Counted from the first letter of the stretch, positions 24,922-33,107 are shown. The stretch is 40,320 nt of DNA from an uncultured Bacteroidota bacterium (GCA_902774175.1 CACYHG010000015.1:1-40320); one strand, 5' to 3'. Notes: generated by a model not told the origin, from the sequence alone. Translations and numbers: made by a program.

Positions 24922-25659
24922 TCAGCTATAGACAATACCGTTTAATTCATAGTTCCGCAGCGTGTTACCGCTACGGATTTCCAGCAGTCCCATGTTATTC
25001 ACACCTTCAATGACTCCTTCAAAGGTTTCGCCGCTCTGCGTGTCGGTGTAAAGGGCCGGAACATGTCTTCGGTACAGCAGCTTCAGGTACTCTTCGTGCA
25101 ATGTTGTGGCATCCGTCTTCCGAAGGCGTGACAGTTGTTCCCTGATATGTATTGCCGTTTCCGTCAAATCGCTTGGTTTACCGTTTTCCAAAATGACAGA
25201 GGTTGGATTTGGCAGCGTGTCGGGAAATTGTTCCTGATTGAGATTAAGGCCGATACCGATTATGCTGCTTGCAATCTCGTTGCTGTGCCAATGGTGGGAG
25301 ATAAGGATGCCTGCAATTTTTTTTCCATTAATGTAAATGTCATTGGGCCATTTGATCTGTGGCTCCAACCCGACATTTTGTCGCAAGTGGTCTGCCAAGG
25401 CCAAAGAAATCCATTCCGTCACCCTGAATTGTGCTTCAACCGGCAGATGAGGATAAATCAAGATGCTCATCAGCAGGTTTTTGCCTCTTTCACTATGCCA
25501 GCTGTTCGTCTGCCGTCCACGTCCGGTCGTCTGAAAGTCGGTCATGACAATCAGTCCGTCCGGACAATCCGGCGTTTTGGCACGGTTTTGACTTTGCAAC
25601 ATCTGTTCCAAATAAGTGTTGGTTGATGCAAGTTGTTGAAAGTGCAGAATATCGTTCAT
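24922..25659 (-). CDS. birA: Biotin--[acetyl-CoA-carboxylase] ligase, catalytic form without DNA-binding domain
   Basis: 245 residues from ATG 25659, where homology begins (LASTNTYLEQ). The frame extends to a GTG at 25695, which falls near the promoter. Biotin-protein ligase motifs: TDFQTTGRGRQTNSW for biotinyl-AMP binding, GKNLLMSI, IKWPNDIYINGKKIAGIL, and GIGLNLNQ, followed by a short C-terminal SH3-like domain. It attaches biotin to carboxylase carrier proteins. It lacks the N-terminal helix-turn-helix, so it is an enzyme and not a biotin repressor. It diverges from rsfS; the two promoters form an inverted repeat. Confidence 0.94.
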   Translation of the reverse strand: MNDILHFQQLASTNTYLEQMLQSQNRAKTPDCPDGLIVMTDFQTTGRGRQTNSWHSERGKNLLMSILIYPHLPVEAQFRVTEWISLALADHLRQNVGLEPQIKWPNDIYINGKKIAGILISHHWHSNEIASSIIGIGLNLNQEQFPDTLPNPTSVILENGKPSDLTETAIHIREQLSRLRKTDATTLHEEYLKLLYRRHVPALYTDTQSGETFEGVIEGVNNMGLLEIRSGNTLRNYELNGIVYS

Positions 25660-25679
25660 TGCAATACGGCGTAAAAAAC

Positions 25680-25728
25680 TTTGCAAAAATAACACGAAAA
25701 CTGTTGGAAAAAAGGGTATTTTTGCAAA
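25680..25728. promoter_or_regulatory. Symmetric divergent promoters of birA and rsfS
   Basis: TTTGCAAAAATA (25680-25691) and TATTTTTGCAAA (25717-25728) form a perfect 12-base inverted repeat around 25 bases. Read outward, each arm is a TATTTTTG -7 box for the gene on its side: birA (-) with ATG 25 bases away, rsfS-ftsH (+) with ATG 16 bases away. No strong -33 boxes are visible. Confidence 0.6.
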
Positions 25729-25739
25729 AAATTATTTTT

Positions 25740-26168
25740 ATGCCAATTGATAAGCAAATAATTGAAAAACAAAAAGTTAAAAAAGAAGGTGAATTCACTT
25801 TGACGCAGGTTGTCGTCGATGCGCTGCAAGAGATCAAGGGAAACGACATCGCGGAAATCGGTTTTGGAAATTGCCAGGAGCAACCGCTCTTTGACACTTT
25901 CATCATCTGCTCCGCCACTTCCACCACCCATGCCGAGGCATTGTGCGAGAATGTGCTGAGGCGTGTGTATGAGCGTCTGCGTCTGGAGCCTTCCCATTAC
26001 GAGGGAAAGGATCAGGCCCAATGGATCCTTATAGATTATTTTAACCTTATTGTGCATATTTTTCTGGAAGATAAGAGACGTTTTTACGACATGGAGGGGC
26101 TCTGGAACGATGCTGACATCCGCTTTTATCCCATCCCTGAATCCTCCCTTACATTTAAAAACAATTGA
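25740..26168 (+). CDS. rsfS: Ribosome silencing factor RsfS
   Basis: 142 residues from ATG 25740, which is 15 bases after the -7 box. The frame extends back to 25623, but that part overlaps the promoter and birA. Family motifs: VVDALQEIKGNDIAEIGFG, DTFIICSATSTTHAEAL, EGKDQAQWILIDYFNLIVHI and DKRRFYDMEGLW. RsfS binds ribosomal protein L14 (uL14) and blocks subunit joining when nutrients are short. It is 3 bases before ftsH, a common pairing in the phylum. Confidence 0.95.
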   Translation: MPIDKQIIEKQKVKKEGEFTLTQVVVDALQEIKGNDIAEIGFGNCQEQPLFDTFIICSATSTTHAEALCENVLRRVYERLRLEPSHYEGKDQAQWILIDYFNLIVHIFLEDKRRFYDMEGLWNDADIRFYPIPESSLTFKNN

Positions 26169-26171
26169 CCT

Positions 26172-28223
26172 ATGGCTCAAAAACAGTTCAATAGTCCCAC
26201 AAATCCGCAACACCGGAACCGCCAACAGTCCCCACAGCAGAAAAAAAAGGGATTCAATTTCTATTGGTTTTACGGTTTGCTGGCATTGGCCATCCTCTTC
26301 ATCGGACTTTATGGTATGGAACCAGGTCCCCAATCGGTCGACAATGTGCGTCTTGAGGAGATGATCCGGAACCATGATATAGAGAAGATTGTGATTGTGA
26401 AGCAGAAGGAGCAGGCCCGCATTTATCTGGACCCTGCCTCTGCCGACAGGGACACTGCCTATGTTAATGCCTTCAAGGCAAACAAGAACGGTCCGCATTT
26501 CTATACCGACATCACTGACGCCTCTTCGTTCAAGGAAGAGGTGGTGAAAATGGAGCTGGCCGCCTATCAGCGCGATACCGTCGGAATGAGCGACGCTGAC
26601 AAGGCGGAGTATGATCAATCGCATAAAAACATTGTAATTAATGTCGATAACAGCAAAAGTTGGGGCAGCGGCCTGCTTGTCTGGCTGTTTCCCATGCTGC
26701 TGCTCTTCCTTTTCTTTTTCCTTTCAACACGCAGCATGGGCATGGGTGCCGGAGGGTCGCTCTTCAATATAGGGAAATCAAAGGCGCAATTGTATGACAA
26801 GGACAACCAGCCATCCGTCACATTCAAGGATGTGGCCGGCTTGGAGGGTGCAAAGGAAGAGGTTGTCGAGATTGTTGATTTTCTTAAAAATCCTAAGAAA
26901 TACACCGCATTGGGCGGCAAAATCCCGAAAGGGGCGTTGCTGGTAGGTCCTCCGGGTACAGGCAAAACCTTGTTGGCAAGGGCTGTGGCAGGAGAGGCCA
27001 AGGTCCCGTTCTTTTCACTTTCCGGCTCTGACTTTGTGGAGATGTTTGTTGGTGTGGGAGCCTCCCGCGTGCGCGACCTTTTCAAAATGGCCAAGGAGAA
27101 GGCCCCGTGCATCATTTTCATAGATGAAATCGATGCCATTGGGCGTGCTCGGGGACGCAATGCCATTTCCGGAGCCAACGATGAACGGGAAAATACCCTT
27201 AACCAGCTGCTTACAGAAATGGACGGCTTTTCCACAAATGCCGGCGTAATAATCCTTGCCGCAACCAACAGGGCGGACATCCTGGATCATGCGCTGCTGC
27301 GTGCCGGACGTTTTGACAGGCAGATACATGTTGAACTTCCTGATGTGGAAGAGCGTAAGGCCATTTTCGGAGTGCACATCCGTCCGCTGAAGCTGGCCAA
27401 GGATGTGGACATTGATTCGTTCGCCAAACAGACGCCGGGATTTTCAGGTGCAGATATAGCAAATGTATGCAACGAGGCGGCGCTGATCGCCGCACGCAAC
27501 GGCAAGAAGGAGATAGAACGTTCTGATTTCCTTGCCGCAATCGACCGGATTATAGGCGGTTTGGAGCGGCGTGGCAAAATCATCTCTCCGGAGGAGAAAC
27601 GGGTGATTGCCTACCATGAGGCCGGACACGCCACCGTCAGCTGGATGTTGCGTTACGCTTCGCCGTTGGTGAAGGTGACAATTGTGCCACGTGGCAAATC
27701 GTTGGGAGCCGCATGGTACATGCCTGAGGAGCGTCAGATTGTGAATGCCGACCAGATGATGGATGAAATTGCAGCACTGTTAGGCGGCCGCGCTGCCGAG
27801 CAGGTGGTTTTCGGCAAGGTCTCCACCGGTGCACTGAACGACCTTGAGAGAGTTACCAAGCAGGCATACGCAATGGTGAAGTATTACGGGTTGAACGACA
27901 AGATAGGGAACCTCAGCTATTTCGATTCAAGCGGGCAGAGCGAATATGCATTCACACCGCCTTACGGCGAAAAAACCGCCCAATGTATCGATGAAGAGGT
28001 GCGCAAACTGGTGGAGAAGGCCTATGCCTGTGCCACAGACATCCTGAACAGTCATCGCGAACAGCTTACACAACTGGCCGAGCTTCTGCTGGAGCATGAG
28101 GTTATTTTCAGTGAGGATGTCGAGCGTATTTGCGGACCGCGCCCGTTTCTGACCAAAGCCGATGAAAATGCCAAGGCAGCCTCGGAGGGTCAGAAGGAGT
28201 TGCTGGAGCAGGAGAAAGAGTAG
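26172..28223 (+). CDS. ftsH: ATP-dependent zinc metalloprotease FtsH
   Basis: 683 residues. Membrane helices lie at about 36-54 and 169-188 with a periplasmic domain between. The AAA+ domain has Walker A GPPGTGKT (259-266), Walker [12 protein letters not shown] and the second region of homology [18 protein letters not shown]. The M41 peptidase domain has zinc site HEAGH (482-486) and a third ligand in the region of LNDLERVT. It extracts and degrades damaged or regulatory membrane proteins. The N-terminal 30 residues are Gln/Asn/Pro-rich and cytosolic. It is co-transcribed with rsfS and stops 3 bases before the end of convergent holB; in many relatives cdsA follows here, but not in this genome. 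Confidence 0.97.
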   Translation: MAQKQFNSPTNPQHRNRQQSPQQKKKGFNFYWFYGLLALAILFIGLYGMEPGPQSVDNVRLEEMIRNHDIEKIVIVKQKEQARIYLDPASADRDTAYVNAFKANKNGPHFYTDITDASSFKEEVVKMELAAYQRDTVGMSDADKAEYDQSHKNIVINVDNSKSWGSGLLVWLFPMLLLFLFFFLSTRSMGMGAGGSLFNIGKSKAQLYDKDNQPSVTFKDVAGLEGAKEEVVEIVDFLKNPKKYTALGGKIPKGALLVGPPGTGKTLLARAVAGEAKVPFFSLSGSDFVEMFVGVGASRVRDLFKMAKEKAPCIIFIDEIDAIGRARGRNAISGANDERENTLNQLLTEMDGFSTNAGVIILAATNRADILDHALLRAGRFDRQIHVELPDVEERKAIFGVHIRPLKLAKDVDIDSFAKQTPGFSGADIANVCNEAALIAARNGKKEIERSDFLAAIDRIIGGLERRGKIISPEEKRVIAYHEAGHATVSWMLRYASPLVKVTIVPRGKSLGAAWYMPEERQIVNADQMMDEIAALLGGRAAEQVVFGKVSTGALNDLERVTKQAYAMVKYYGLNDKIGNLSYFDSSGQSEYAFTPPYGEKTAQCIDEEVRKLVEKAYACATDILNSHREQLTQLAELLLEHEVIFSEDVERICGPRPFLTKADENAKAASEGQKELLEQEKE

Positions 28224-28226
28224 GAG

Positions 28227-29363
28227 TTATTTCAAATATTTGCCGATTGAAAACACCAGGTCGGTAAAGAGCATTTTGGAGTTGGCGTTAGCCTCCACCT
28301 GTTTTACGGCTGTATTCAGCTGTGTGTAGAATGGTGACACATTGTCCGGACGTATGAACGGCTTGAATTTTCCAATCCAGGCCTCTTCGTCCGGAACGGA
28401 AGGAACCAACTGGTCCAATTGCATGTTTTTCAGCATACATTTGCGTATCATCCCCAACGCGTAGCGTAAAAACTGTTTCTGGTTTTCACGCCCGAGCGCC
28501 TCCATTTTCCCAACCCATTGTATTACGGACTGGAATTCAAAGTTACGGATGGGATGATAGAGGGCATAGGCATACCTCATCATCTCCTGGAAAAGGGCGA
28601 ACTGCTCGTTTTCCGTTTCTGTCCTTTCCTGAATCCGGAGAGCGGTTGCCAGGTCGTTTTCGGCCATCAGAGCCTGACGGTGGGCGGTGTCGTAGTCGCA
28701 GTTTTTTTTCCTTTGGATGACCGCTGCCAGTTCATCTGTGCTGAACCGGTTTATTTTCAGCAATTGGCTTCGTGAGACGATGGTGTTGAGCACTTGGTCA
28801 TAATTGGCTGTGATGAGCAGGAACAGGGTTTTGCCGTCCGGTTCCTCAAGGGTTTTCAGCAGTTTTGGCGCTATCTGACCGTTGATTTTCTCCACCATCC
28901 AAATTATGAATACTTTATATTCAGATTCGTATGATTTTAGCGCGGTCTGCTGCATCAGCAGGTCGATGTCATCCTTGTTGATGATGCCCTGTTTGTTCTC
29001 CATGCCGATTTTCCGGTACCATTCGTTGAGCGTGAACAGGCCGTTGGTTTCAGTGAAAATTTCCCGCCATTCGTTGTAGAAATTATAGGATGAGAGGTCC
29101 TTTCCCGCAGGATGTGGAAAATAGAAATGGAGGTCAGGATGTGCAAGCTGGCCGAACTGCCGGCAGGAGGGGCAAACCCCGCAGGAATCCTCTTCGGTGC
29201 GGTTCGGGCAGTTGATGTACTGCGCGTAGGCGAGTGCAAGCGCCAGCACATGGGTCCCTTCCATGCCGTAAAAAAGCTGTGCGTGGCTTACGCGCCCGCT
29301 CAGGACGGTCTGAACAAGTTGTCTTTTGACCGCATCAGGTACAAGCACATCCGCAAACCGCAT
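28227..29363 (-). CDS. holB: DNA polymerase III subunit delta' (clamp loader)
   Basis: 378 residues. Start MRFADVLVPDAVKRQL, then SHAQLFYGMEGTHVLALALA, in which the Walker A lysine is missing; delta' does not hydrolyse ATP, so this is expected. A zinc-binding module has C52, C61, C64 and C67 (CGVCPSCRQF). The AAA+ part ends in LLKTLEEPDGKTLFLLITAN and SRSQLLKINRF. It works with DnaX and delta to load the beta clamp. It lies 2 bases downstream of punA on the same strand and meets ftsH tail to tail. Confidence 0.92.
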   Translation of the reverse strand: MRFADVLVPDAVKRQLVQTVLSGRVSHAQLFYGMEGTHVLALALAYAQYINCPNRTEEDSCGVCPSCRQFGQLAHPDLHFYFPHPAGKDLSSYNFYNEWREIFTETNGLFTLNEWYRKIGMENKQGIINKDDIDLLMQQTALKSYESEYKVFIIWMVEKINGQIAPKLLKTLEEPDGKTLFLLITANYDQVLNTIVSRSQLLKINRFSTDELAAVIQRKKNCDYDTAHRQALMAENDLATALRIQERTETENEQFALFQEMMRYAYALYHPIRNFEFQSVIQWVGKMEALGRENQKQFLRYALGMIRKCMLKNMQLDQLVPSVPDEEAWIGKFKPFIRPDNVSPFYTQLNTAVKQVEANANSKMLFTDLVFSIGKYLK

Positions 29364-29365
29364 GG

Positions 29366-30184
29366 CTAATATTTTGATATTATTTCCTTTACCATGGAAA
29401 TCAGCCGCTCTTCGGATTTCCTGCCCGCTTCCAATATCTCCTCATGGGAGTCCGTGTTGACGGCATCGGGGCGGAACACATTGGTGACAACCGAGATGCC
29501 CAGACATTTCATTCCGCCGTGGTGTGCGACAATTGCCTCCGGAACGGTGGACATGCCGACACAATCGGCGCCGAGCAGCCGGTACATCCTGTATTCGGCG
29601 GGTGTCTCCAGCGACGGCCCCTGCACGCCTATGTACACTCCCTTGTGGCAGCGCAAACCATGTTTTTGGGCGGCGCAGGCCGCGATTTCCAGCAGTTCCC
29701 TGTCATAGACCTCACTCATATTAGGGAAACGGGGGCCGAGAGTCTCCTCGTTCTTGCCACGGAGCGGATGCTCCGGAAAAAAATTGATGTGGTCGGAAAT
29801 CAGCATCAGGTCGCCCACCTGGAAATCGGGATTCATGCCTCCGGCGGCGTTTGAGAGGATAAGTGTTTCCACGCCCATAGCCCTCATCACCCTGATGGGG
29901 AAGGTGACCTGCTGCATGCCATAGCCTTCGTAATAGTGGAACCGTCCCTGCATCACCATCAGTTCTGTTTGGCCCAAAGTCCCGAAAATCAGGTTGCCGG
30001 CATGTCCCTGCACTGTGGATACAGGAAAATGCGGAATGGCTGCATAGGGGATTTTGCAACTCACCTGGATGTGGTCGGCCAGACCGTTGAGTCCGGTACC
30101 CAAAACAATTGCGGTTTTAGGGTTGGAGGCCGTACAGCTGCGGATATAGGCGCAGGTTTCATGAATTTGCTGCAACATAGTCAT
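29366..30184 (-). CDS. punA: Purine nucleoside phosphorylase
   Basis: 272 residues, trimeric class (PNP-I). Motifs: VLGTGLNGLADHI for phosphate binding, HFPVSTVQGHAGNLIFG, LILSNAAGGMNPDFQVGDLM, and VGMSTVPEAIVAHHGGMKCLGISVVTN with the base-binding residues. It splits purine nucleosides with phosphate to the free base and ribose-1-phosphate in salvage. The start overlaps the lpxK end by 26 bases (ATG 30184) or 20 bases (second ATG, 30178), so translation is likely coupled. The pairing with lpxK is common in Bacteroidota. Confidence 0.94.
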   Translation of the reverse strand: MTMLQQIHETCAYIRSCTASNPKTAIVLGTGLNGLADHIQVSCKIPYAAIPHFPVSTVQGHAGNLIFGTLGQTELMVMQGRFHYYEGYGMQQVTFPIRVMRAMGVETLILSNAAGGMNPDFQVGDLMLISDHINFFPEHPLRGKNEETLGPRFPNMSEVYDRELLEIAACAAQKHGLRCHKGVYIGVQGPSLETPAEYRMYRLLGADCVGMSTVPEAIVAHHGGMKCLGISVVTNVFRPDAVNTDSHEEILEAGRKSEERLISMVKEIISKY

Positions 30185-31217
30185 GAATGAATTGGTGGAA
30201 TGATTCTTTATAGGGGGAGTGGAATTCCACTCTAATAGGTAATGTATATATTGGAATGTCGGTCAAGAACGAAGTCAATTCCTTGTTGTACAGTCGCATG
30301 GCATCCTTTTCGGTCACAATTACAGCTTTGTATGGGGATAGTGAACGGTTCAGGTAATGGCGTGCCTTACGTATGTCCTCTTTGCTGAAAGGATGATGGT
30401 CTCTGAATGTCAGCATCTGGAATTCGGTATATTTTGATTTCAGGTAGCTGATAAGCGGCTGCGGATTGGCAATGGCTGTCAGCAGCACCACGCTCTTCAG
30501 TTCAAAATCCTGCTGTTTTGCAACTTGGTTAAAGGGCACAAGCGGCAGGAATTTCATAAAGGAGAAAAATATTTTCTGATGCGGTTTCAGTTTGATTTTG
30601 CGGATGATGTTGCGTTCGTGCATACGTGACAGCACTGACGGGCATTTTGTGATGACAATGGCGTCGGCCTCTTCCGCGGCAGAAATGTGTTCGCGAAGGT
30701 CGCCCCACGGGAAAACATGGTCTTCCGGATAGAGGCGGTTGTATTCCGTGAGCAGAATATTCAGACCTGCCTTCATGTTAAGGTATTGGAAGGCATCGTC
30801 CATCAGAATCAGGTTGGTGTCCGGCAGGGTTTTGCAAATGCGCCGGATACCCTCCACGCGGTTTTCATCCACAGCTACGGGAATGAGCGGGTATTTCTTA
30901 TGAATTTGTAAGGGTTCGTCACCGATTGTGGAGCTGTCGGACTGGTGGTCCGCAAAACGGAACCCTTTGGTGCTCCGTCCGTATCCTCTGCTAAGTACGG
31001 CAAGTGTATAGTCGTTGCGGAGCATCTCGATCAGGTATTCGATATGCGGGGTCTTTCCGGTACCGCCGGTACTCAGGTTACCGATGTTGATGGTCGGTAT
31101 CTTGAAGCGGACACGGTGAACACCGCCGTCACGGTTATAATAGCGTCGCCTGATTCGCATCAAAATGATCCAAACCGCCGCCACAATCACGCCCAATGTA
31201 TTCCTTAAAAGATGCAA
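30159..31217 (-). CDS. lpxK: Tetraacyldisaccharide (lipid A) 4'-kinase
   Basis: Up to 352 residues. An N-terminal hydrophobic helix (about 8-20), then P-loop NLSTGGTGKTPH, LSRGYGRSTKGF, GDEPLQIHKKYP and LMDDAFQYL. LpxK adds the 4' phosphate to lipid A in the inner membrane. The listed outer limit is the TTG at 31217, but this TTG lies inside the predicted -7 box, so the true start is probably further in: TTG 31196, GTG 31190 or GTG 31184 keep most of the helix, while the first ATG (31160) would remove it. The first gene of the lpxK-punA-holB run. Confidence 0.9.
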   Translation of the reverse strand: MHLLRNTLGVIVAAVWIILMRIRRRYYNRDGGVHRVRFKIPTINIGNLSTGGTGKTPHIEYLIEMLRNDYTLAVLSRGYGRSTKGFRFADHQSDSSTIGDEPLQIHKKYPLIPVAVDENRVEGIRRICKTLPDTNLILMDDAFQYLNMKAGLNILLTEYNRLYPEDHVFPWGDLREHISAAEEADAIVITKCPSVLSRMHERNIIRKIKLKPHQKIFFSFMKFLPLVPFNQVAKQQDFELKSVVLLTAIANPQPLISYLKSKYTEFQMLTFRDHHPFSKEDIRKARHYLNRSLSPYKAVIVTEKDAMRLYNKELTSFLTDIPIYTLPIRVEFHSPYKESFHQFIHDYVAANS

Positions 31218-31244
31218 AATTACTCTTTCTTAAATACTTACAAA
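31215..31244 (-). promoter_or_regulatory. Promoter for lpxK-punA-holB
   Basis: On the minus strand TTTG (31244-31241) and TAATTTTG (31222-31215) are spaced by 18 bases, close to the phylum consensus TTTG-N19-21-TAnnTTTG. It is the most complete two-box promoter I found here. Confidence 0.6.
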
Positions 31245-31362
31245 TTTATATTTTTTTTAAATTCAAAAATGCTAAATTAGACATTTTATTATAATGTTCT
31301 GTGATTTGTCCTCTCTTTTTTTTTGCAAGGAAAAAAGAGGGGGGGGAGGTTTGGTGTGTGTG

Positions 31363-31419
31363 TTGCCCCCGAAAATTCAATTATAGTTTTAATATTTGCC
31401 CCCGAAAATTCAATTATAG
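31363..31419. repeat. Two-copy 24-base direct repeat
   Basis: Bases 31363-31386 and 31396-31419 are identical; each starts TTGCCCCCGAAAATTC and ends ATTATAG, with a 9-base spacer TTTTAATAT. With only two copies it is not a CRISPR array. A duplicated regulatory site or the trace of an insertion or recombination event are both possible. Confidence 0.7.
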
Positions 31420-31592
31420 CAATACATGGAATGCTTTAATACGTTGATAAATAATAGTTTGAAAGAAATAGGTTATAATAGACAAAATTTGTTGATTGAT
31501 GTTGAAAGCAAAAGATAATATTGAATAAACAGAAAAAGCAAAATTTTGTACAGAAAAATATACAAAACATACTTTAGTGTTCAAATTTTTAC

Positions 31593-31600
31593 TACTTTTG
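31593..31600 (+). promoter_or_regulatory. -7 box directly before the AbiEi-like gene
   Basis: TACTTTTG at 31593-31600, followed by CAGC, matches TAnnTTTG. The ATG is at 31605, so a transcript starting at the usual distance would have almost no leader. Confidence 0.5.
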
Positions 31601-31604
31601 CAGC

Positions 31605-32246
31605 ATGAATAATTTGGTCACATTACAGAATATTCCGATTAGCAACAGCGTGATAGGTAATTTGTTTCCGGATATTTCGGGGAAGAACCAGAAGGTGCGC
31701 GAGCTGGAGAGGGCGGGTGAAATCATCCGCCTAAAGCGCGGATTGTATGTGGTGAGCCCTGAAATAAGCGGCAAGCCACTCTCCTCCGAATTGGTGGCCA
31801 ATCGTCTGTACGGCCCGTCATATGTGTCGATGCAAACCGCATTGCGCTATTACGGTCTGATTCCGGAAGCAGTGTATGTAACGCAGTCTTTGACCGTAAA
31901 GCATTCCCGTTACTTTGAAAATGCTGTCGGACGTTTTCAGTATTTATCCTGCCATCCCGACTATTTCAGCATCGGATTGGCTCAGATCAGCGAGGACGGT
32001 TGCAATTTTGTGATGGCCTCGCCCGAGAAGGCTTTGTGCGACTTGGTAGTGAATACGCCTGGACTGAATTTACGCTACAGGAAGGAATTGCTGGAATGGC
32101 TGGAGGAGGATATCCGGTTGGACATGGATGCCTTTTCTCGGATGAATCCGGAAATAATTCGCCAGTGTGCCGCTATCGGAAAGAAAAAGAACACATTGAA
32201 CTTGTTGGTCGAACGGTTACTTCGTACAACTGGCGGAAAGAATTAA
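31605..32246 (+). CDS. AbiEi-like winged-helix protein (type IV antitoxin family), orphan
   Basis: 213 residues. The N-terminal winged helix (about 10-55) ends in IIRLKRGLYVVSPE. The AbiEi-type second domain shows SYVSMQTALRYYGLIPEAVY and MASPEKALCDLV. In AbiE systems this protein represses its own operon and neutralises the nucleotidyltransferase toxin AbiEii, encoded directly downstream. Here no such gene follows: nif3 starts 84 bases on. It could be an antitoxin whose toxin was lost, an unlinked regulator, or a phage-defence remnant. The gene is flanked by a direct repeat upstream and a palindromic repeat downstream, consistent with acquisition as a small unit, which is inference. The start at 31605 is needed to keep the winged helix. 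Confidence 0.75.
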   Translation: MNNLVTLQNIPISNSVIGNLFPDISGKNQKVRELERAGEIIRLKRGLYVVSPEISGKPLSSELVANRLYGPSYVSMQTALRYYGLIPEAVYVTQSLTVKHSRYFENAVGRFQYLSCHPDYFSIGLAQISEDGCNFVMASPEKALCDLVVNTPGLNLRYRKELLEWLEEDIRLDMDAFSRMNPEIIRQCAAIGKKKNTLNLLVERLLRTTGGKN

Positions 32247-32275
32247 ATTTGTTTAGAACAAGGATTAAGACCACG

Positions 32276-32302
32276 CGGTGGTTTCGACAAGCTCAACCAC
32301 CG
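32276..32302. repeat. Palindromic intergenic repeat
   Basis: CGGTGGTT (32276-32283) pairs with AACCACCG (32295-32302) over an 11-base loop TCGACAAGCTC. The core GTTTCGACAAGCTCAAC is of a type of short element I know as recurring between genes in many bacteria. It lies between the AbiEi-like gene and nif3 and may also end transcription of the former. Confidence 0.6.
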
Positions 32303-32330
32303 TTAACATAATTTTAAAACCAATCCTATA

Positions 32331-33107
32331 ATGAAAATAAAGGAAATAATCGGATACATGGAATCCTGGGCGCCGCTTGCGTGCCAGGAGAGTTACGACA
32401 ATTCCGGCCTGCAGGTCGGGGATCCGGAGACGGAGTTCCTCGGCGGGCTGGTATGTCTGGATGTCACGCTCGAAAGGGTGGAGGAGGCTGCGGCGGCCGG
32501 CGCCAACCTTATTGTCTCGCACCATCCGGTGCTGTTCCATCCGCTGCGTCAGGTATGCGGTGTCAAGCTTTCGGAACAGATTGTGATAAAGGCCATAAAG
32601 AACGGAATTGCCATCTATTCGGCACACACCTGCTTGGACAACGTGCGCAGCGGGGTTAACGCCTGCCTTGGCCGGACGCTCGGTCTGGAGAACACGGATT
32701 TTCTCCAGCCGAACAGCAGTATGCCCGATGCGGGCGGCGGCATAATCGGGGAGATGGAGGCGCCGATGGAGGAGGGGGAATTCCTTCAGATGGTGAAAAA
32801 ACAGCTGCGGCTCCCCGTGCTCCGGCACAGCCGCCTTCGGGGAAAACCTGTCCGTCGCGTGGCGGCATGCGGCGGTGCGGGAGGGTTCATGCTGCAGGAC
32901 GCCATACGCCGCAATGCCGACGCCTTTGTTGTGGGCGAAGCTCATTATCATGATTTTATAGACTTTCAGGATAACATTCTGATAATTGAGGCAGGACATT
33001 ATGAGAGCGAATGCCTGATAAAATCTGAAATATTCGCCAGACTTAACGAAAAATTTGGTAATTTTGCGGTTTCGGAAAAGGAGCGTTCTCCTTATTATTA
33101 TTTGTAA
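32331..33107 (+). CDS. Nif3-like dinuclear metal-centre protein (GTP cyclohydrolase I type 2 family), short form
   Basis: 258 residues. Metal-ligand motifs: ISHHPVLFHPLRQV, HTCLDNVRSGVN, and near the end GEAHYHDFIDFQDNILIIEAGHYESE. NIF3 proteins form rings with two metal ions per subunit; the physiological reaction is unsettled and the GTP cyclohydrolase name comes from few members. Many Bacteroidota homologues have about 365 residues with a PII/CutA-like insert in the middle. Here the sequence passes from LQPNSSMPDA directly to GGGIIGEMEAP, so the insert is absent, as in E. coli YbgI. The following zinc-ribbon gene is a common partner. Confidence 0.9.
   Translation: MKIKEIIGYMESWAPLACQESYDNSGLQVGDPETEFLGGLVCLDVTLERVEEAAAAGANLIVSHHPVLFHPLRQVCGVKLSEQIVIKAIKNGIAIYSAHTCLDNVRSGVNACLGRTLGLENTDFLQPNSSMPDAGGGIIGEMEAPMEEGEFLQMVKKQLRLPVLRHSRLRGKPVRRVAACGGAGGFMLQDAIRRNADAFVVGEAHYHDFIDFQDNILIIEAGHYESECLIKSEIFARLNEKFGNFAVSEKERSPYYYL

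Larger units (their letters stand above)
31218..31604. other. AT-rich intergenic region with direct repeat, G8 run and weak hairpin
   Basis: This 387-base spacer separates lpxK (-) from the AbiEi-like gene (+). It holds the lpxK promoter, a CTCTTTTTT/AAAAAAGAG stem (around 31313-31339), a run of eight G (31339-31346), a GT-rich stretch, two copies of a 24-base repeat, and the -7 box of the next gene. A 30-codon frame at 31426-31518 is too short to support. Confidence 0.5.

Noticed and set aside
25656-26624. 322-codon minus-strand frame over rsfS and ftsH
   Set aside because: It is antisense to two clear genes and has no family features.
28227-29363. HolB as a degenerate, broken AAA+ gene because its Walker A lysine is missing
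   Set aside because: Delta' subunits normally lack a working P-loop; the zinc module and the rest are intact.
31363-31419. CRISPR array
   Set aside because: There are only two repeat copies, the spacer is 9 bases, and no cas gene is present.
31426-31518. 30-codon frame (MECFNTLINN...) in the lpxK to AbiEi spacer
   Set aside because: It is very short and AT-rich, with no promoter and no recognisable family. It may be a gene remnant, but that cannot be supported.
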